A stretch of DNA of 64,000 bases from Neisseria perflava (GTDB lineage: Bacteria; Pseudomonadota; Gammaproteobacteria; Burkholderiales; Neisseriaceae): assembly GCF_024170405.1 (NCBI RefSeq), contig NZ_JALJYC010000012.1:7806-71805 (forward strand), in the 5' to 3' direction. This document shows, one piece after another, positions 53,616 to 62,383 of the stretch. A model generated the notes under the pieces. The model was not told the DNA's origin. It did no database searches and saw nothing but the letters and a program-made list of their open reading frames with translations. Each line of letters begins with the position of its first letter. Positions within the stretch are counted from its first letter, which is position 1. A program made the translations under genes and the position numbers.

Positions 53616-55727
53616 TTATTCCGCATCACGCGCAGGCGCTTCCAGCAGGGCTTTAATCGACAGGCGCACGCGGCCACGGTCATCCACTTCCAGTGCTTTG
53701 ACTTTCACGGTTTGGCCGACTTGCAGATAGTCGCTGACGTTTTTCACGCGCTCGTGGGCGATTTGGCTGATGTGCACCAAACCGTCTTTACCCGGCATAA
53801 CAGACACAATCGCGCCGACGTTGTTGTCGAGGATTTTCACCACAGTACCTTCATAGACTTTGCCCACTTCTACTTCAGCAGTAATCTGCTCGATACGCGC
53901 TTTGGCAGCGTCGCCCGCTTCTTGGGTAGTGGCGGCGATGGTAATGGTGCCGTCTTCGGCGATGTTGATTTCGGTACCGGTTTCAGCGGTAATCGAGCGA
54001 ATGGTTTCGCCGCCTTTACCAATCACTTCGCGGATTTTATCCTGATTGATTTTCATGGTAAACAGGCGCGGCGCATGGGCAGACAGCTCTTGCGGACCGG
54101 ATACGGCTTGCTGCATTTGCGCCAGAATATGCAGACGCGCTTCTTTGGCTTGTGCCAAAGCGATTTGCATGATGTCTTTAGTAATGCCTTGGATTTTAAT
54201 GTCCATTTGCAGCGCGGTTACGCCCTCGGTAGTACCGGCTACTTTGAAGTCCATATCGCCCAAGTGGTCTTCATCGCCCAAGATGTCGGTCAACACGGCA
54301 AATTTGTTGTTGTCCATAATCAAGCCCATGGCGATACCGGCCACATGCGCTTTGAGCGGCACACCGGCGTTCAGCAGGCTCAAGCAGCCGCCGCACACGG
54401 AAGCCATAGAAGATGAACCGTTGGACTCGGTAATTTCTGATACCACGCGCATGGTGTAGCTGAAATCTTCCGGCGCAGGCAATACGGCCAGCAATGCGCG
54501 TTTGGCCAAGCGGCCGTGGCCGATTTCACGGCGTTTGGGCGCACCCATGCGGCCGCATTCGCCGGTAGAGTACGGCGGGAAGTTGTAGTGCAGCATAAAG
54601 CGGTCGGTGTATTCGCCGCTCAACGCGTCAATGATTTGCTCGTCGCGTGAAGTGCCCAAAGTAGCCACAGCCAACGCTTGGGTTTCGCCACGAGTAAACA
54701 AGGCAGAGCCGTGGGTACGCGGCAAGACGCCGGTTTGGATGTTCAACGGACGTACGGTGCGGGTATCGCGACCGTCGATACGCGGTTGGCCGTCCAAAAT
54801 TTGACCGCGCACCACATCGGCTTCCAAATGTTTGAAAATACCTTTGATTTCATTGGCGGTCAGGGTATCGGTTTCTTCGTTAATCAGCGCTTCTTTTACC
54901 GCTGCCCAAGCTTCGTCCAATTTGGCGCTGCGGGCTTGTTTTTGGCGGATTTTGAAGGCTTCGGCAATGGCAGCGCCGGCGATTTCGCGCACTTTGGCCA
55001 CCAGCTCTTCATTGGTTTCCGGCGCTTTCCAATCCCACACTTCAGGATTTACTTCATCGGCAAATTCGTTAATCGCTTTAATCGCAGCCTGCATTTGGTC
55101 GTGACCGTACACCACCGCGCCCAACATCACGTCTTCCGGCAGGATGTCGGCTTCGGATTCCACCATCAAAACAGCTTTTTCAGTACCAGCAACGACCAAA
55201 TCCAATTGGGATTCGGCCAGTTGCGCTTTAGTCGGGTTCAGAACGTATTGGCCGTTCACGTAGCCGACACGCGCCGCACCAATCGGGCCGGCAAACGGTA
55301 CGCCGCTCAATACCAGCGCGGCAGAAGCACCCAGCATGGCGGGAATATCGGAGTCGATTTCGGGATCGACAGACACCACCATCGCAACGATTTGGATGTC
55401 ATGATAGAAACCTTCCGGGAACAGCGGACGGATCGGGCGGTCAATCAGGCGGCTGGTGAGGATTTCTTTTTCGCTCTGTTTGCCTTCGCGTTTGAAGAAA
55501 CCGCCGGGGATTTTACCGGCAGCGTAGGTGCGTTCCAGATAATCCACGGTCAGCGGGAAGAAGTCTTGGCCTTCTTTCACGTCTTTATTGGCGGTCACGG
55601 CCACCAATACCACGGTATCGCCCATAGATACTTTGACCGCACCGGCGGCTTGGCGGGCAATTTCACCGGTTTCCAGAGTAACGGTTTGGTCGCCGTATTG
55701 GAAAGACTTGACATGCTTGTTGAACAT
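53616..55727 (-). CDS. pnp: Polynucleotide phosphorylase
   Basis: PNPase degrades RNA 3' to 5' with phosphate and takes part in the degradosome and in poly(A) metabolism. The 703 residues contain two RNase PH domains (GGGFFKREGK and the catalytic FSYTMRVVSEI segment), a KH domain (IREVIGKGGETIRSI) and a C-terminal S1 domain (GKVYEGTVVKILDNNVGAIV). The length is typical. rpsO, which often precedes pnp, is not adjacent here. Confidence 0.97.
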   Translation of the reverse strand: MFNKHVKSFQYGDQTVTLETGEIARQAAGAVKVSMGDTVVLVAVTANKDVKEGQDFFPLTVDYLERTYAAGKIPGGFFKREGKQSEKEILTSRLIDRPIRPLFPEGFYHDIQIVAMVVSVDPEIDSDIPAMLGASAALVLSGVPFAGPIGAARVGYVNGQYVLNPTKAQLAESQLDLVVAGTEKAVLMVESEADILPEDVMLGAVVYGHDQMQAAIKAINEFADEVNPEVWDWKAPETNEELVAKVREIAGAAIAEAFKIRQKQARSAKLDEAWAAVKEALINEETDTLTANEIKGIFKHLEADVVRGQILDGQPRIDGRDTRTVRPLNIQTGVLPRTHGSALFTRGETQALAVATLGTSRDEQIIDALSGEYTDRFMLHYNFPPYSTGECGRMGAPKRREIGHGRLAKRALLAVLPAPEDFSYTMRVVSEITESNGSSSMASVCGGCLSLLNAGVPLKAHVAGIAMGLIMDNNKFAVLTDILGDEDHLGDMDFKVAGTTEGVTALQMDIKIQGITKDIMQIALAQAKEARLHILAQMQQAVSGPQELSAHAPRLFTMKINQDKIREVIGKGGETIRSITAETGTEINIAEDGTITIAATTQEAGDAAKARIEQITAEVEVGKVYEGTVVKILDNNVGAIVSVMPGKDGLVHISQIAHERVKNVSDYLQVGQTVKVKALEVDDRGRVRLSIKALLEAPARDAE

Positions 55728-55931
55728 AGCGTTCCTTTCAGTGAAGCCGCACTGCTAAAACACTAATAATGCACACTATCAGCAAGAGCAAATGTGCATG
55801 GTTAGGGTTTCAGACCGTGCGGCGGGTTAGGTAAAATTTTCAGATGGCCTTGAAGCCAAAACCATCTTGCGCGTGATTATAGCGGGAAACCGTTACAGAA
55901 TCCAGATAAGATATTTTCTCAATTCAAACTT

Positions 55932-55987
55932 AGGCCGTCTGAAAACAGATTGTTTCAGCGAGGCTGAATCTTTGTTTTCAGACGGCA
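55932..55987 (-). terminator. Extended DUS-pair hairpin after purC
   Basis: GCCGTCTGAAAACAGATT on the left pairs imperfectly with AATCTTTGTTTTCAGACGGC on the right, with an inner hairpin. It lies just past the purC stop. Confidence 0.65.
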
Positions 55988-56000
55988 TGAATTCATCTGC

Positions 56001-56861
56001 TTATTTTGTCAGCAGATTCAAAGCCTCTTGATACTTTTCAACCGTTTTGGCAATGACTTCCGACGGCACTTTCGGTGCAGGCGCTTGTTTGTTCCAGCCG
56101 CTTTGTTCCAGCCAGTCGCGCACAAACTGTTTGTCAAAAGACGGCGGATTGGTACCGACTTGGTATTGGTCGGCCGGCCAGAAACGGCTGGAATCGGGGG
56201 TTAACACTTCGTCCATCAGCGTCAGCGTGCCGTTTTCATCCAAACCGAATTCAAATTTGGTGTCGCAAATAATGATACCGCGCGATTTAGCATATGCTGC
56301 TGCTTCAGTGTAAAGCTGAATCGCTTTGGTGCGCACTTCCGCCGCCAACTCTTTACCGATAATGGCTTCACATTGCTCGAAACTGATGTTCTCATCGTGA
56401 TCGCCGACTTCGGCTTTGGTGGACGGGGTAAAAATCACTTCCGGCAACTGCTGCGCCTCCAGCATGCCTTCGGGCAATTTTATGCCGCAAACCGTACCGG
56501 TTTTCCGATAATCTTTCCAACCGCTGCCCGCCAGATAGCCGCGCACGATGGCTTCTACTTTTACCGGTGTCAACTTTTTAGCAACGACCGCACGTTTTTC
56601 CAACGCCTTAGCTTCGGCTTCGGGCAACACATCATAAACGGTATCGCCGGTAAAATGGTTGGGCATGATATGGCCGAGTTTGGCAAACCAAAAATTAGAA
56701 ATCTGCGTAAGAATCTCACCTTTACCCGGAATCGGGTCGTCCAAAATCACATCAAATGCCGACAGGCGGTCGGAGGCCACCATCAGCATGCGCTTGTCGT
56801 CGATTTCATACAAATCGCGCACTTTGCCGGAGTAAATTTTTTTCAAACTGATTGCAGACAT
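56001..56861 (-). CDS. purC: Phosphoribosylaminoimidazole-succinocarboxamide synthase (SAICAR synthase)
   Basis: PurC joins CAIR and aspartate with ATP in purine synthesis, downstream of the PurK/PurE step. The 286 residues include KKIYSGKVRDLYEID at the start, the substrate loop RGYLAGSGWKDYRKTG and the DTKFEFG metal motif. The start at 56861 (MSAISLKKIY) is chosen because it begins the conserved domain; the frame is open about 100 bases upstream without matching sequence. Confidence 0.96.
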   Translation of the reverse strand: MSAISLKKIYSGKVRDLYEIDDKRMLMVASDRLSAFDVILDDPIPGKGEILTQISNFWFAKLGHIMPNHFTGDTVYDVLPEAEAKALEKRAVVAKKLTPVKVEAIVRGYLAGSGWKDYRKTGTVCGIKLPEGMLEAQQLPEVIFTPSTKAEVGDHDENISFEQCEAIIGKELAAEVRTKAIQLYTEAAAYAKSRGIIICDTKFEFGLDENGTLTLMDEVLTPDSSRFWPADQYQVGTNPPSFDKQFVRDWLEQSGWNKQAPAPKVPSEVIAKTVEKYQEALNLLTK

Positions 56862-57045
56862 GGCTTTATCTTTCGGGTTTGTCGGAGAAAACGGTATTTT
56901 AGCCGAATTTATCCGGTAACGGCAGGCTCTTCTCCAAAATAAATAAGGTGCTAATAACAAGCAAATGACAATCTCAAAACTAGGTCTGCTAAAAATATGA
57001 TTGTCTCTCGATAATAGAGACTACTTGATTTTAACAAGTAAAATT

Positions 57046-57074
57046 CCCCCTTACACCATTTGGCAATAAGGGGG
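57046..57074 (-). terminator. Terminator after the RTX gene
   Basis: CCCCCTTA (57046-57053) and TAAGGGGG (57067-57074) form an 8-bp G/C-capped stem, and on the minus strand it is followed by AATTTTA. It contains no DUS and lies about 50 bases past the stop of the RTX gene. Confidence 0.7.
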
Positions 57075-57124
57075 GATAACATCTCAATACGAGATATTCG
57101 ATTACTCAGCTATTCAACTTAACA

Positions 57125-58444
57125 TTAGCACGCTGCGGCTTGAGCGGCTTGAGCTGCATCATCAATTTGAGTCAAGCAGCTCAGTGAGCAAGAGGTATCA
57201 CTGCCGTAGCTAACTTCGTAAGTGCTACCATCGGCAAAGCTGAAGGTTTCGATTTGGTTGTCGCTGCTGGTAAACCAGTCGCTAACAGTAATGCTGTCTT
57301 CGCTGTCGCAGAAAGAGATAACCAAGTTATCGCCATCTTGAGTCAGGATAATATCACTTGCAGTGATACCATCACCAAAGCTCAATACATCATCACCAGA
57401 CACATCAGAAATGATGTCATTACCATCACCAGAGTTGAAGACGTAAGTATCATCACCGTCACCACCGATCAAGATGTCATTACCGGTACCACCGACCAGA
57501 GTGTCATTACCATCTTTCGCAACGATACAGTCATCACCGACCAAGCCATACAGCTCATTGTTGCCGCCATTGCCGTAAATAATGTTATCCAACTCATTAC
57601 CTGTACCGTTCAAATCGTCTGTACCTTGCAAAATCAGGTTTTCGACGTTATCAGGCAAAGTGTAGTCGATTTCTGAACGCACGGTATCAATACCTGAAGC
57701 AGCATTTGAATCTTCATATACTTCATCACCAGCATCATCAACGTAGAATACGTCGTTACCATCGCCACCGCGCATGATATCCGCACCAGTACCACCATTC
57801 AGGTAGTCGTTACCTGCGCCACCTTGCAAGTAGTCTTTACCTGCGCCACCATACAAGGTATCACCATTATCGTCACCTTCTAAAGTGTCGTTACCGTCAC
57901 CACCGTAAATCACATCAGCGCCTGAACCACCATAGATGATGTCTTCGCCAGAAGTACCATAAATGGTGTCTTTTTCATCTGTACCGGTAGTTGTGGTAGC
58001 GCCGCTATCAACTGCGTCAACATAAATGATATTACCCGGTTCAGTATCTACACCGCCAAATGAGTTATCTTGGTTATCATCATCAACACAGGTAGTGCAA
58101 ACTTCTGACTCTGAAGATGAAGTATCGGTTGCAGTTGAAGTGTCGGTTGAAGTATCATCAGTAGCGCAATCATCTACAACGGTTTCTTCCGAAGTCGCCG
58201 GAGCCGGTTTAAACGGTTTCACAATCACAATCGGTTCACAATCGTCACCTTGACTTACCACGATGCATTGATATGCCGGTTTGGCAGGCGGAGTGTAAGA
58301 GCAATCGCTAGAATCAGCGCTATATGAGTAAGACGGCGCGCAAGACGCTTCACTAAACGCTAATTTGTAAGAGTTAAAAGAAATTGGTGCGCAATATGCA
58401 TTTGCGAAACTGATTTGTGAAAAACCACCGTAACAATAAGACAT
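57125..58444 (-). CDS. Cysteine-rich RTX-repeat calcium-binding protein
   Basis: A 439-residue protein with two blocks of the RTX nonapeptide GGxGxDxUx. Block 1 (about residues 154-234) has nine repeats such as GGSGADVIY and GGDGNDTLE; block 2 (about 291-335) has five. A haemolysin-related C-terminal region follows (DNLVISFCDSEDSITVSDWF, then SFADGSTYEV). Such repeats bind calcium and usually mark type I secreted proteins. There is no N-terminal signal peptide. Fourteen Cys (4, 18, 35, 48, 60, 69, 93, 116, 119, 306, 379, 419, 423, 439) are spread through the protein, one inside a repeat and one as the last residue; RTX proteins normally avoid Cys. An Asp/Thr/Ser-rich stretch lies at about 91-128. 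The start at 58444 has GGGAG upstream. The enzyme or adhesin role, if any, is unknown, and no type I secretion genes are adjacent. Confidence 0.85.
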   Translation of the reverse strand: MSYCYGGFSQISFANAYCAPISFNSYKLAFSEASCAPSYSYSADSSDCSYTPPAKPAYQCIVVSQGDDCEPIVIVKPFKPAPATSEETVVDDCATDDTSTDTSTATDTSSSESEVCTTCVDDDNQDNSFGGVDTEPGNIIYVDAVDSGATTTTGTDEKDTIYGTSGEDIIYGGSGADVIYGGDGNDTLEGDDNGDTLYGGAGKDYLQGGAGNDYLNGGTGADIMRGGDGNDVFYVDDAGDEVYEDSNAASGIDTVRSEIDYTLPDNVENLILQGTDDLNGTGNELDNIIYGNGGNNELYGLVGDDCIVAKDGNDTLVGGTGNDILIGGDGDDTYVFNSGDGNDIISDVSGDDVLSFGDGITASDIILTQDGDNLVISFCDSEDSITVSDWFTSSDNQIETFSFADGSTYEVSYGSDTSCSLSCLTQIDDAAQAAQAAAC

Positions 58445-58764
58445 AATAAAACTCCCAGAATAATGATAAACACAGGCGATGTCTGAGTAAAAACTCCAGC
58501 CTGTATTTGTCATTGTAGTGATATTTGTTTGCAGCTCTGTTACAAAAATATCAACGGTAAAAAAAGCAGACAAACGCACTAAACCATACGTTTTTTTTAA
58601 TCAAAAAATAATCTATTACAAAAATTATCTATTTATACGATAATTACATAAAGTTACTATTTGAAAAAAGGCTGTCTGAAAAAATAGGTTATGGCACACC
58701 ATTACCCGATTCCCTATTTTTCAGACGGCCTTTTTTTAAGATAGCCGTTTAGACTCGCATTAAG
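58445..58764. other. A+T-rich region upstream of the RTX gene
   Basis: This 320-base gap should contain the RTX promoter; it is strongly A+T-rich around 58580-58660 but shows no clear -35/-10 pair to my eye. It ends with a DUS-pair terminator of the neighbouring TPM gene at 58667-58738. The RTX frame is open to 58579, but that extension is not protein-like. Confidence 0.55.
58667..58738 (-). terminator. DUS-pair terminator after the TPM-domain genes
   Basis: AAAGGCTGTCTGAAAAAATAGG pairs with CCTATTTTTCAGACGGCCTTT; the left copy has a mismatched DUS (GGCTGTCTGAA). Loop about 28 bases. It lies just past the stop at 58765 and ends in T residues. Confidence 0.7.
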
Positions 58765-59277
58765 CTATGCCACGATAACATCATTAGACAAATCATCTCC
58801 GGCATCCATGCGGACATGGCGCGGATAGTATTGCGTCAATAATTTGTCAACGGCACTCAGCCCCTGCTCCAAACCTGAAACATAGCGTTCCATACGGAAT
58901 TCTTCGCGTATCAAATCGCAGATTTCCTGCCATTTTCCCGGCGGCACTTGGCGGTTAATTCCCCTATCGGAGATGATTTCTACCATCCTGTCGGCAAACG
59001 ACACATACACCAATACGCCGCAGTTGAGTTCGGTATCCCAAATACCCAACTCGCCAAACCATTGCAAGGCGCGGGTATGCGGATGGACATTGCCCAATAC
59101 GGCACCGCTCGGATAGCGAGACTCCACCACAAAACGGATTTGCCCCGTATGATGTTGCTCGGAAGCGCCGATTTTTTGGCTGATACGCTGTAAATCAGCC
59201 GTTGGGAAAAATTTTTCCACTTTCCAGCGCGGGCATTGCCAGTGTCGCCATAAGCGTTTGAATCTATTTTGTTCCAT
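58765..59277 (-). CDS. TPM-domain protein (second of pair)
   Basis: A 170-residue TPM-domain protein. It begins MEQNRFKRLWRHW and shows the TPM core: LQRISQKIGASEQHHTGQIRFVVE, then GVLVYVSFADRMVEIISDRGIN. No signal peptide is visible, so unlike its neighbour it may be cytoplasmic. TPM-domain proteins occur as phosphatases in plants (acid phosphatase type) and in membrane-associated bacterial proteins; activity here is unknown. Its start overlaps the stop of the preceding TPM gene by one base (TAATG), so the two are coupled. Confidence 0.8.
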   Translation of the reverse strand: MEQNRFKRLWRHWQCPRWKVEKFFPTADLQRISQKIGASEQHHTGQIRFVVESRYPSGAVLGNVHPHTRALQWFGELGIWDTELNCGVLVYVSFADRMVEIISDRGINRQVPPGKWQEICDLIREEFRMERYVSGLEQGLSAVDKLLTQYYPRHVRMDAGDDLSNDVIVA

Positions 59278-60179
59278 TACCATCCTCCTGAAGCACCGCC
59301 GCCGCCGAAATTGCCGCCGCCTCCGCTGAAACCGCCGCCGTTTCCGCCGCCACTGCGCCAGCCGCCGCCCGAACTTCTGCCGATTCCACCGCCGAAGCCG
59401 CCTCCGCCAAATCCACCGCCTCCGCCGCCGGAAATAAACGCGCTGCTGCCCAATAAAAAGGTAAACAAAGCGCCGACCACGGCTGCTGCCGCGCCTATCC
59501 ACGCCGCCCAACCAAACAACATACACGCGCCGAACATCAGGCCGCCGGTAACGATACTGCCCACGATGCGTCCCAGCAGGGATTTCAGAAAGCTGCCGCC
59601 GACCAGGGGAATCATCAAAACGAACAGCCACATATCGCCACTGTCTTCCTGATTATCCGTCACGGTTTGCGCCGCTTCAGGCAGATTTTCGCCGGCAATC
59701 AGTTTTTCAATTTGCACCACGCTGGCATTAATGCCCTCATCTACTTTGCCTTGCTGCAAATAAGGGCGCAACACGTCTTCCAAAATCCGTTTGGCGTACA
59801 CATCGGGAATCGCGCCTTCCAAGCCGCGCCCGACCGCCAAATGGGTTTTACGCTCATCTTTGACCAGCAGCAGCAAAACGCCGTCGCTGATGTCTTTACG
59901 GCCGAGCTGCCATTTTTCCATGACCCTGACCGAGTAATCAAACGTGGTCTCCGGCGCAATCGCCGGTACGGTCAACACCACAATCTGGCTGCCCTTTTCT
60001 TTGCTGTATTGCGTCAACTGCGTATTCAACGCCACCCGCGCTTCCGCGCTCATCATCTGCGCACTGTCCATCACCGGCGCCGTCAGCGGCGGAATGGCAG
60101 CAAGTTCGGCGGCAAACAGCCACGTTCCCGTCAGCAAAATGGCGAAAAACGACAGCGTTTTCTGCACGATAAACTGCAT
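59277..60179 (-). CDS. TPM-domain protein with Gly-rich tail (YgcG type)
   Basis: A 300-residue protein with a signal peptide (MQFIVQKTLSFFAILLTGTWLFAAELAA). The TPM domain runs from about 30 to 175 (LTAPVMDSAQMMSAEARVAL to IVQIEKL-like ASVVQIEKLIAGEN). Two hydrophobic segments follow near 185-240, and the last 60 residues are strongly Gly/Ser-rich, ending ASGGW. This is the YgcG architecture, where a periplasmic TPM domain is tethered by membrane helices. The gene follows lemA, and lemA-TPM pairs are common in proteobacteria and are thought to act together in the envelope. Confidence 0.87.
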   Translation of the reverse strand: MQFIVQKTLSFFAILLTGTWLFAAELAAIPPLTAPVMDSAQMMSAEARVALNTQLTQYSKEKGSQIVVLTVPAIAPETTFDYSVRVMEKWQLGRKDISDGVLLLLVKDERKTHLAVGRGLEGAIPDVYAKRILEDVLRPYLQQGKVDEGINASVVQIEKLIAGENLPEAAQTVTDNQEDSGDMWLFVLMIPLVGGSFLKSLLGRIVGSIVTGGLMFGACMLFGWAAWIGAAAAVVGALFTFLLGSSAFISGGGGGGFGGGGFGGGIGRSSGGGWRSGGGNGGGFSGGGGNFGGGGASGGW

Positions 60180-60260
60180 AATTTCTGCCTTCCATAGATT
60201 TCAGACGGCCTTTATCCTCACAAAGGCCGTCTGAATATTTATCTTTCGATATACCCGAAA

Positions 60261-60851
60261 TTAAAACTCGACTTTAGGCGCGTTAGAAATTGCTTTCTCA
60301 TTTTCTACGCTGAAGTTTGCCCGCGTTTGCATACCGAAAATTTTAGCGGTAATGTTTTGCGGAAACTGGCGCAGCGTAGTGTTATAAGTTTGCACCGCTT
60401 TAATGTAGTTGTTGCGAGCCAGAGAAATGCGGTTTTCCGTACCTTCCAGCTGCGCCTGCAAGTCGCGGAAATTTTGGTCGGCTTTCAGCTGCGGATAATT
60501 TTCCGATACCACCATCAGGCGGGACAACGCGCCGCTCAATTCGCCCTGCGCTTCTTGGAATTTTTTCAACTTGGCCGGATCCGCCGCGTCTTCCGCGCTC
60601 AATTGCACGCTGCCGACTTTGCTGCGCGCTTCGGTTACCTTAGTAAACACCTCTTCTTCATGGGTCGCATATCCCTTAACTGTATTCACCAGATTGGGAA
60701 TCAAATCCGCACGGCGTTGGTATTGGTTTAACACTTCCGACCAAGCCGCATTCGCCGCCTCGTCCTGCGTCTGCATGGTATTGTAACCGCAGCCGCTCAG
60801 TGCAAACATCGAAGTCATCACGGCCAAAACGGCCAACCATTTTTTCAGCAT
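60261..60851 (-). CDS. lemA: LemA family protein
   Basis: A 196-residue exported lipoprotein-like protein. The signal ends in the lipobox LSGC (Cys21), so it may be membrane-anchored. The helical LemA domain has the typical SEVLNQYQRRADLIPNLVNTV and YNTTLRQFPQNITAKIFG. Function in bacteria is unknown. The start at 60851 is chosen because GGAG lies just upstream; an upstream in-frame ATG adds six residues. It is the first gene of a three-gene set with two TPM-domain proteins. Confidence 0.92.
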   Translation of the reverse strand: MLKKWLAVLAVMTSMFALSGCGYNTMQTQDEAANAAWSEVLNQYQRRADLIPNLVNTVKGYATHEEEVFTKVTEARSKVGSVQLSAEDAADPAKLKKFQEAQGELSGALSRLMVVSENYPQLKADQNFRDLQAQLEGTENRISLARNNYIKAVQTYNTTLRQFPQNITAKIFGMQTRANFSVENEKAISNAPKVEF

Positions 60852-61031
60852 TACATTCTCCGTAATCATGTTTCAAAAAGCATTCGGGCAAGCGCCGAAT
60901 GTTGCCCAAGTATAACGCAAAATCCGCCGTTAAATTTGTTTTTAAGATAATCGGTCAAGCGCAATTTGTTTTATAATATTTACAAGGAACGGGTATTTGA
61001 GAACCAACCGAATTCATAAGGAGAAGCGCCA

Positions 61032-61898
61032 ATGAGAATTTTACTGACCGGCTCCAAAGGCCAACTGGCTCACTGTTTCCGCGACCGTCTGCCCGACAGT
61101 TGGGAGCTGATTGCGACCGACTCCGCCTCGTTGGACATTACCAATGCCGCTGCCGTCAACAATATGGTTCACAGCTTCCAGCCCGATGCCATAGTCAACG
61201 CGGCGGCCTACACCGCCGTGGATAAAGCCGAGAGCGAACCGGCCGCCGCTTTTGCCGTTAACGCCGCAGCCGTACACAATCTGGCCATCGCTGCCCACGG
61301 CGCGCAAGCGCGTTTTATCCATGTTTCCACCGATTACGTTTTTGACGGCCAGGCCAAAACACCCTACCGCGAATACAGCCCGACCAACCCGCAAAGCATT
61401 TACGGCAAATCCAAATTAGCGGGCGAATTGCTGGCTTTGGCCGCCAATCCCGACAGCATTATCGTGCGCACCTCCTGGCTGTTTAGCGAATACGGCAGCA
61501 ATTTCGTCAAAACCATGCTGCGCTTGGCAAAAGAACGCGACAGCTTATCCGTTGTCGCCGACCAAATCGGCAACCCGACCTATGCCGGCGATTTGGCCTC
61601 CGCCTTGATTGCCTTATTGCGCCAAAGCGCCGCGCCGCGCGGCATTTTCCACTACTGCGGCAACCGCTCTGTAAGCTGGTATGAATTTGCCCAAGCCGTT
61701 TTTCAGACGGCCTCAAGCCGTATCGACGGCTTCAAAGCGCCAAACGTATCGCCCATACCCAGCGAAGCCTATCCCGTTCCCGCCCCGCGCCCGCGTTACA
61801 GCGTGATGGATTGCCGCAAAATCGAAAGCGAAACCGGCGTTCAAGCCTCTGACTGGCAAAAAGCCTTAAACGACATCATTACCACCGGTCTGGATTGA
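61032..61898 (+). CDS. rfbD: dTDP-4-dehydrorhamnose reductase
   Basis: RfbD/RmlD is the last enzyme in dTDP-L-rhamnose synthesis. The 288-residue protein is an extended SDR with the N-terminal nucleotide motif LLTGSKGQLA, FIHVSTDYVFDG with the catalytic Ser/Thr, and YGKSKLAGE with the YxxxK pair. It has a good ribosome binding site (AAGGAGAAGC). No rfbA, rfbB or rfbC gene is near, so the pathway must be split or this copy orphaned. A DUS in the gene reads FQTAS. Confidence 0.92.
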   Translation: MRILLTGSKGQLAHCFRDRLPDSWELIATDSASLDITNAAAVNNMVHSFQPDAIVNAAAYTAVDKAESEPAAAFAVNAAAVHNLAIAAHGAQARFIHVSTDYVFDGQAKTPYREYSPTNPQSIYGKSKLAGELLALAANPDSIIVRTSWLFSEYGSNFVKTMLRLAKERDSLSVVADQIGNPTYAGDLASALIALLRQSAAPRGIFHYCGNRSVSWYEFAQAVFQTASSRIDGFKAPNVSPIPSEAYPVPAPRPRYSVMDCRKIESETGVQASDWQKALNDIITTGLD

Positions 61899-61925
61899 TA
61901 CCGTTACGTTTTACAGATAATCGCA

Positions 61926-61971
61926 AAGGCCGTCTGAAAATCCTGCTCCGGCAGATTTTTCAGACGGCCTT
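61926..61971 (+). terminator. DUS-pair terminator after rfbD
   Basis: AAGGCCGTCTGAAAATC and GATTTTTCAGACGGCCTT form a stem with a short inner CTGC/GCAG-like pairing. It lies about 28 bases past the stop. Confidence 0.7.
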
Positions 61972-62108
61972 GTCATCTTGTTGTCATCTCCCTTGCGTAT
62001 ATTACCCGCAAGCCAACACGCACCCATATCGCCCTTCCAAGCATGATTTATTACAGAAAGCGCAACAACTTTACATAACGCCCCTGTTCAACCACCCTAA
62101 AAACCCTG

Positions 62109-62114
62109 TATGAT
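62109..62114 (+). promoter_or_regulatory. Possible -10 element of the small basic ORF
   Basis: TATGAT with a weak TGTTCA -35 about 18 bases upstream. It gives a leader of about 90 bases. An alternative TTGATA at 62153 has only poor -10 matches. Confidence 0.3.
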
Positions 62115-62206
62115 GCGGGTCATAACATCTCACAATAAGTACCGAAAACACCATTGATAAAATAAATTTTCGAAAAAAAAATAATTGAAGTAGAAAGGAA
62201 ATTCTT

Positions 62207-62302
62207 ATGCAACATCGTCGTCGTCAAGTTATTTTCCAAGCAGCCAAACGCGCTGCTTTCATACGCCGCGCTAACTTGCGCCATGCCGCCAAAGCGCGTT
62301 AA
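62207..62302 (+). CDS. Small basic protein, 31 residues
   Basis: This short ORF begins MQHRRRQVIF and ends HAAKAR. Eight Arg, two Lys and two His, and no acidic residue, give a charge of about +10, and the middle can form an amphipathic helix. Support for a gene: AAAGGA eight bases before the ATG, typical Neisseria codons, and a hairpin terminator (62345-62383) about 40 bases past the stop. It resembles ribosome- or RNA-associated small proteins, or a short toxin or antimicrobial-like peptide, but none of these can be shown. It is convergent with the frameshifted gene at 62371-62606, whose 3' end overlaps the hairpin. I do not recognise a family. Confidence 0.6.
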   Translation: MQHRRRQVIFQAAKRAAFIRRANLRHAAKAR

Positions 62303-62344
62303 ATAATCCGACCGCCGGTTATGCTGAAACCGGAAGCATAGAAT

Positions 62345-62383
62345 AAAGGCCGTCTGAATCCATAGAAGATTCAAACGACCTTT
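62345..62383 (+). terminator. Imperfect DUS hairpin after the small basic ORF
   Basis: AAAGGCCGTCTGAATC pairs with GATTCAAACGACCTTT with two mismatches and a 7-base loop, followed by T residues. It overlaps the 3' end of the frameshifted minus-strand gene at 62371. Confidence 0.7.

Larger units (their letters stand above)
61899..62206. other. Intergenic region between rfbD and the small basic ORF
   Basis: This 308-base gap carries a DUS-pair terminator for rfbD at 61926-61971, then a stretch with a TATGAT at 62109-62114 that could be the -10 element of the small ORF at 62207. A 72-codon ORF starting at 61895 crosses the terminator and was rejected. Confidence 0.5.

Noticed and set aside
61895..62113. 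72-codon plus-strand ORF after rfbD
   Set aside because: It runs through the rfbD terminator hairpin and lacks a ribosome binding site.
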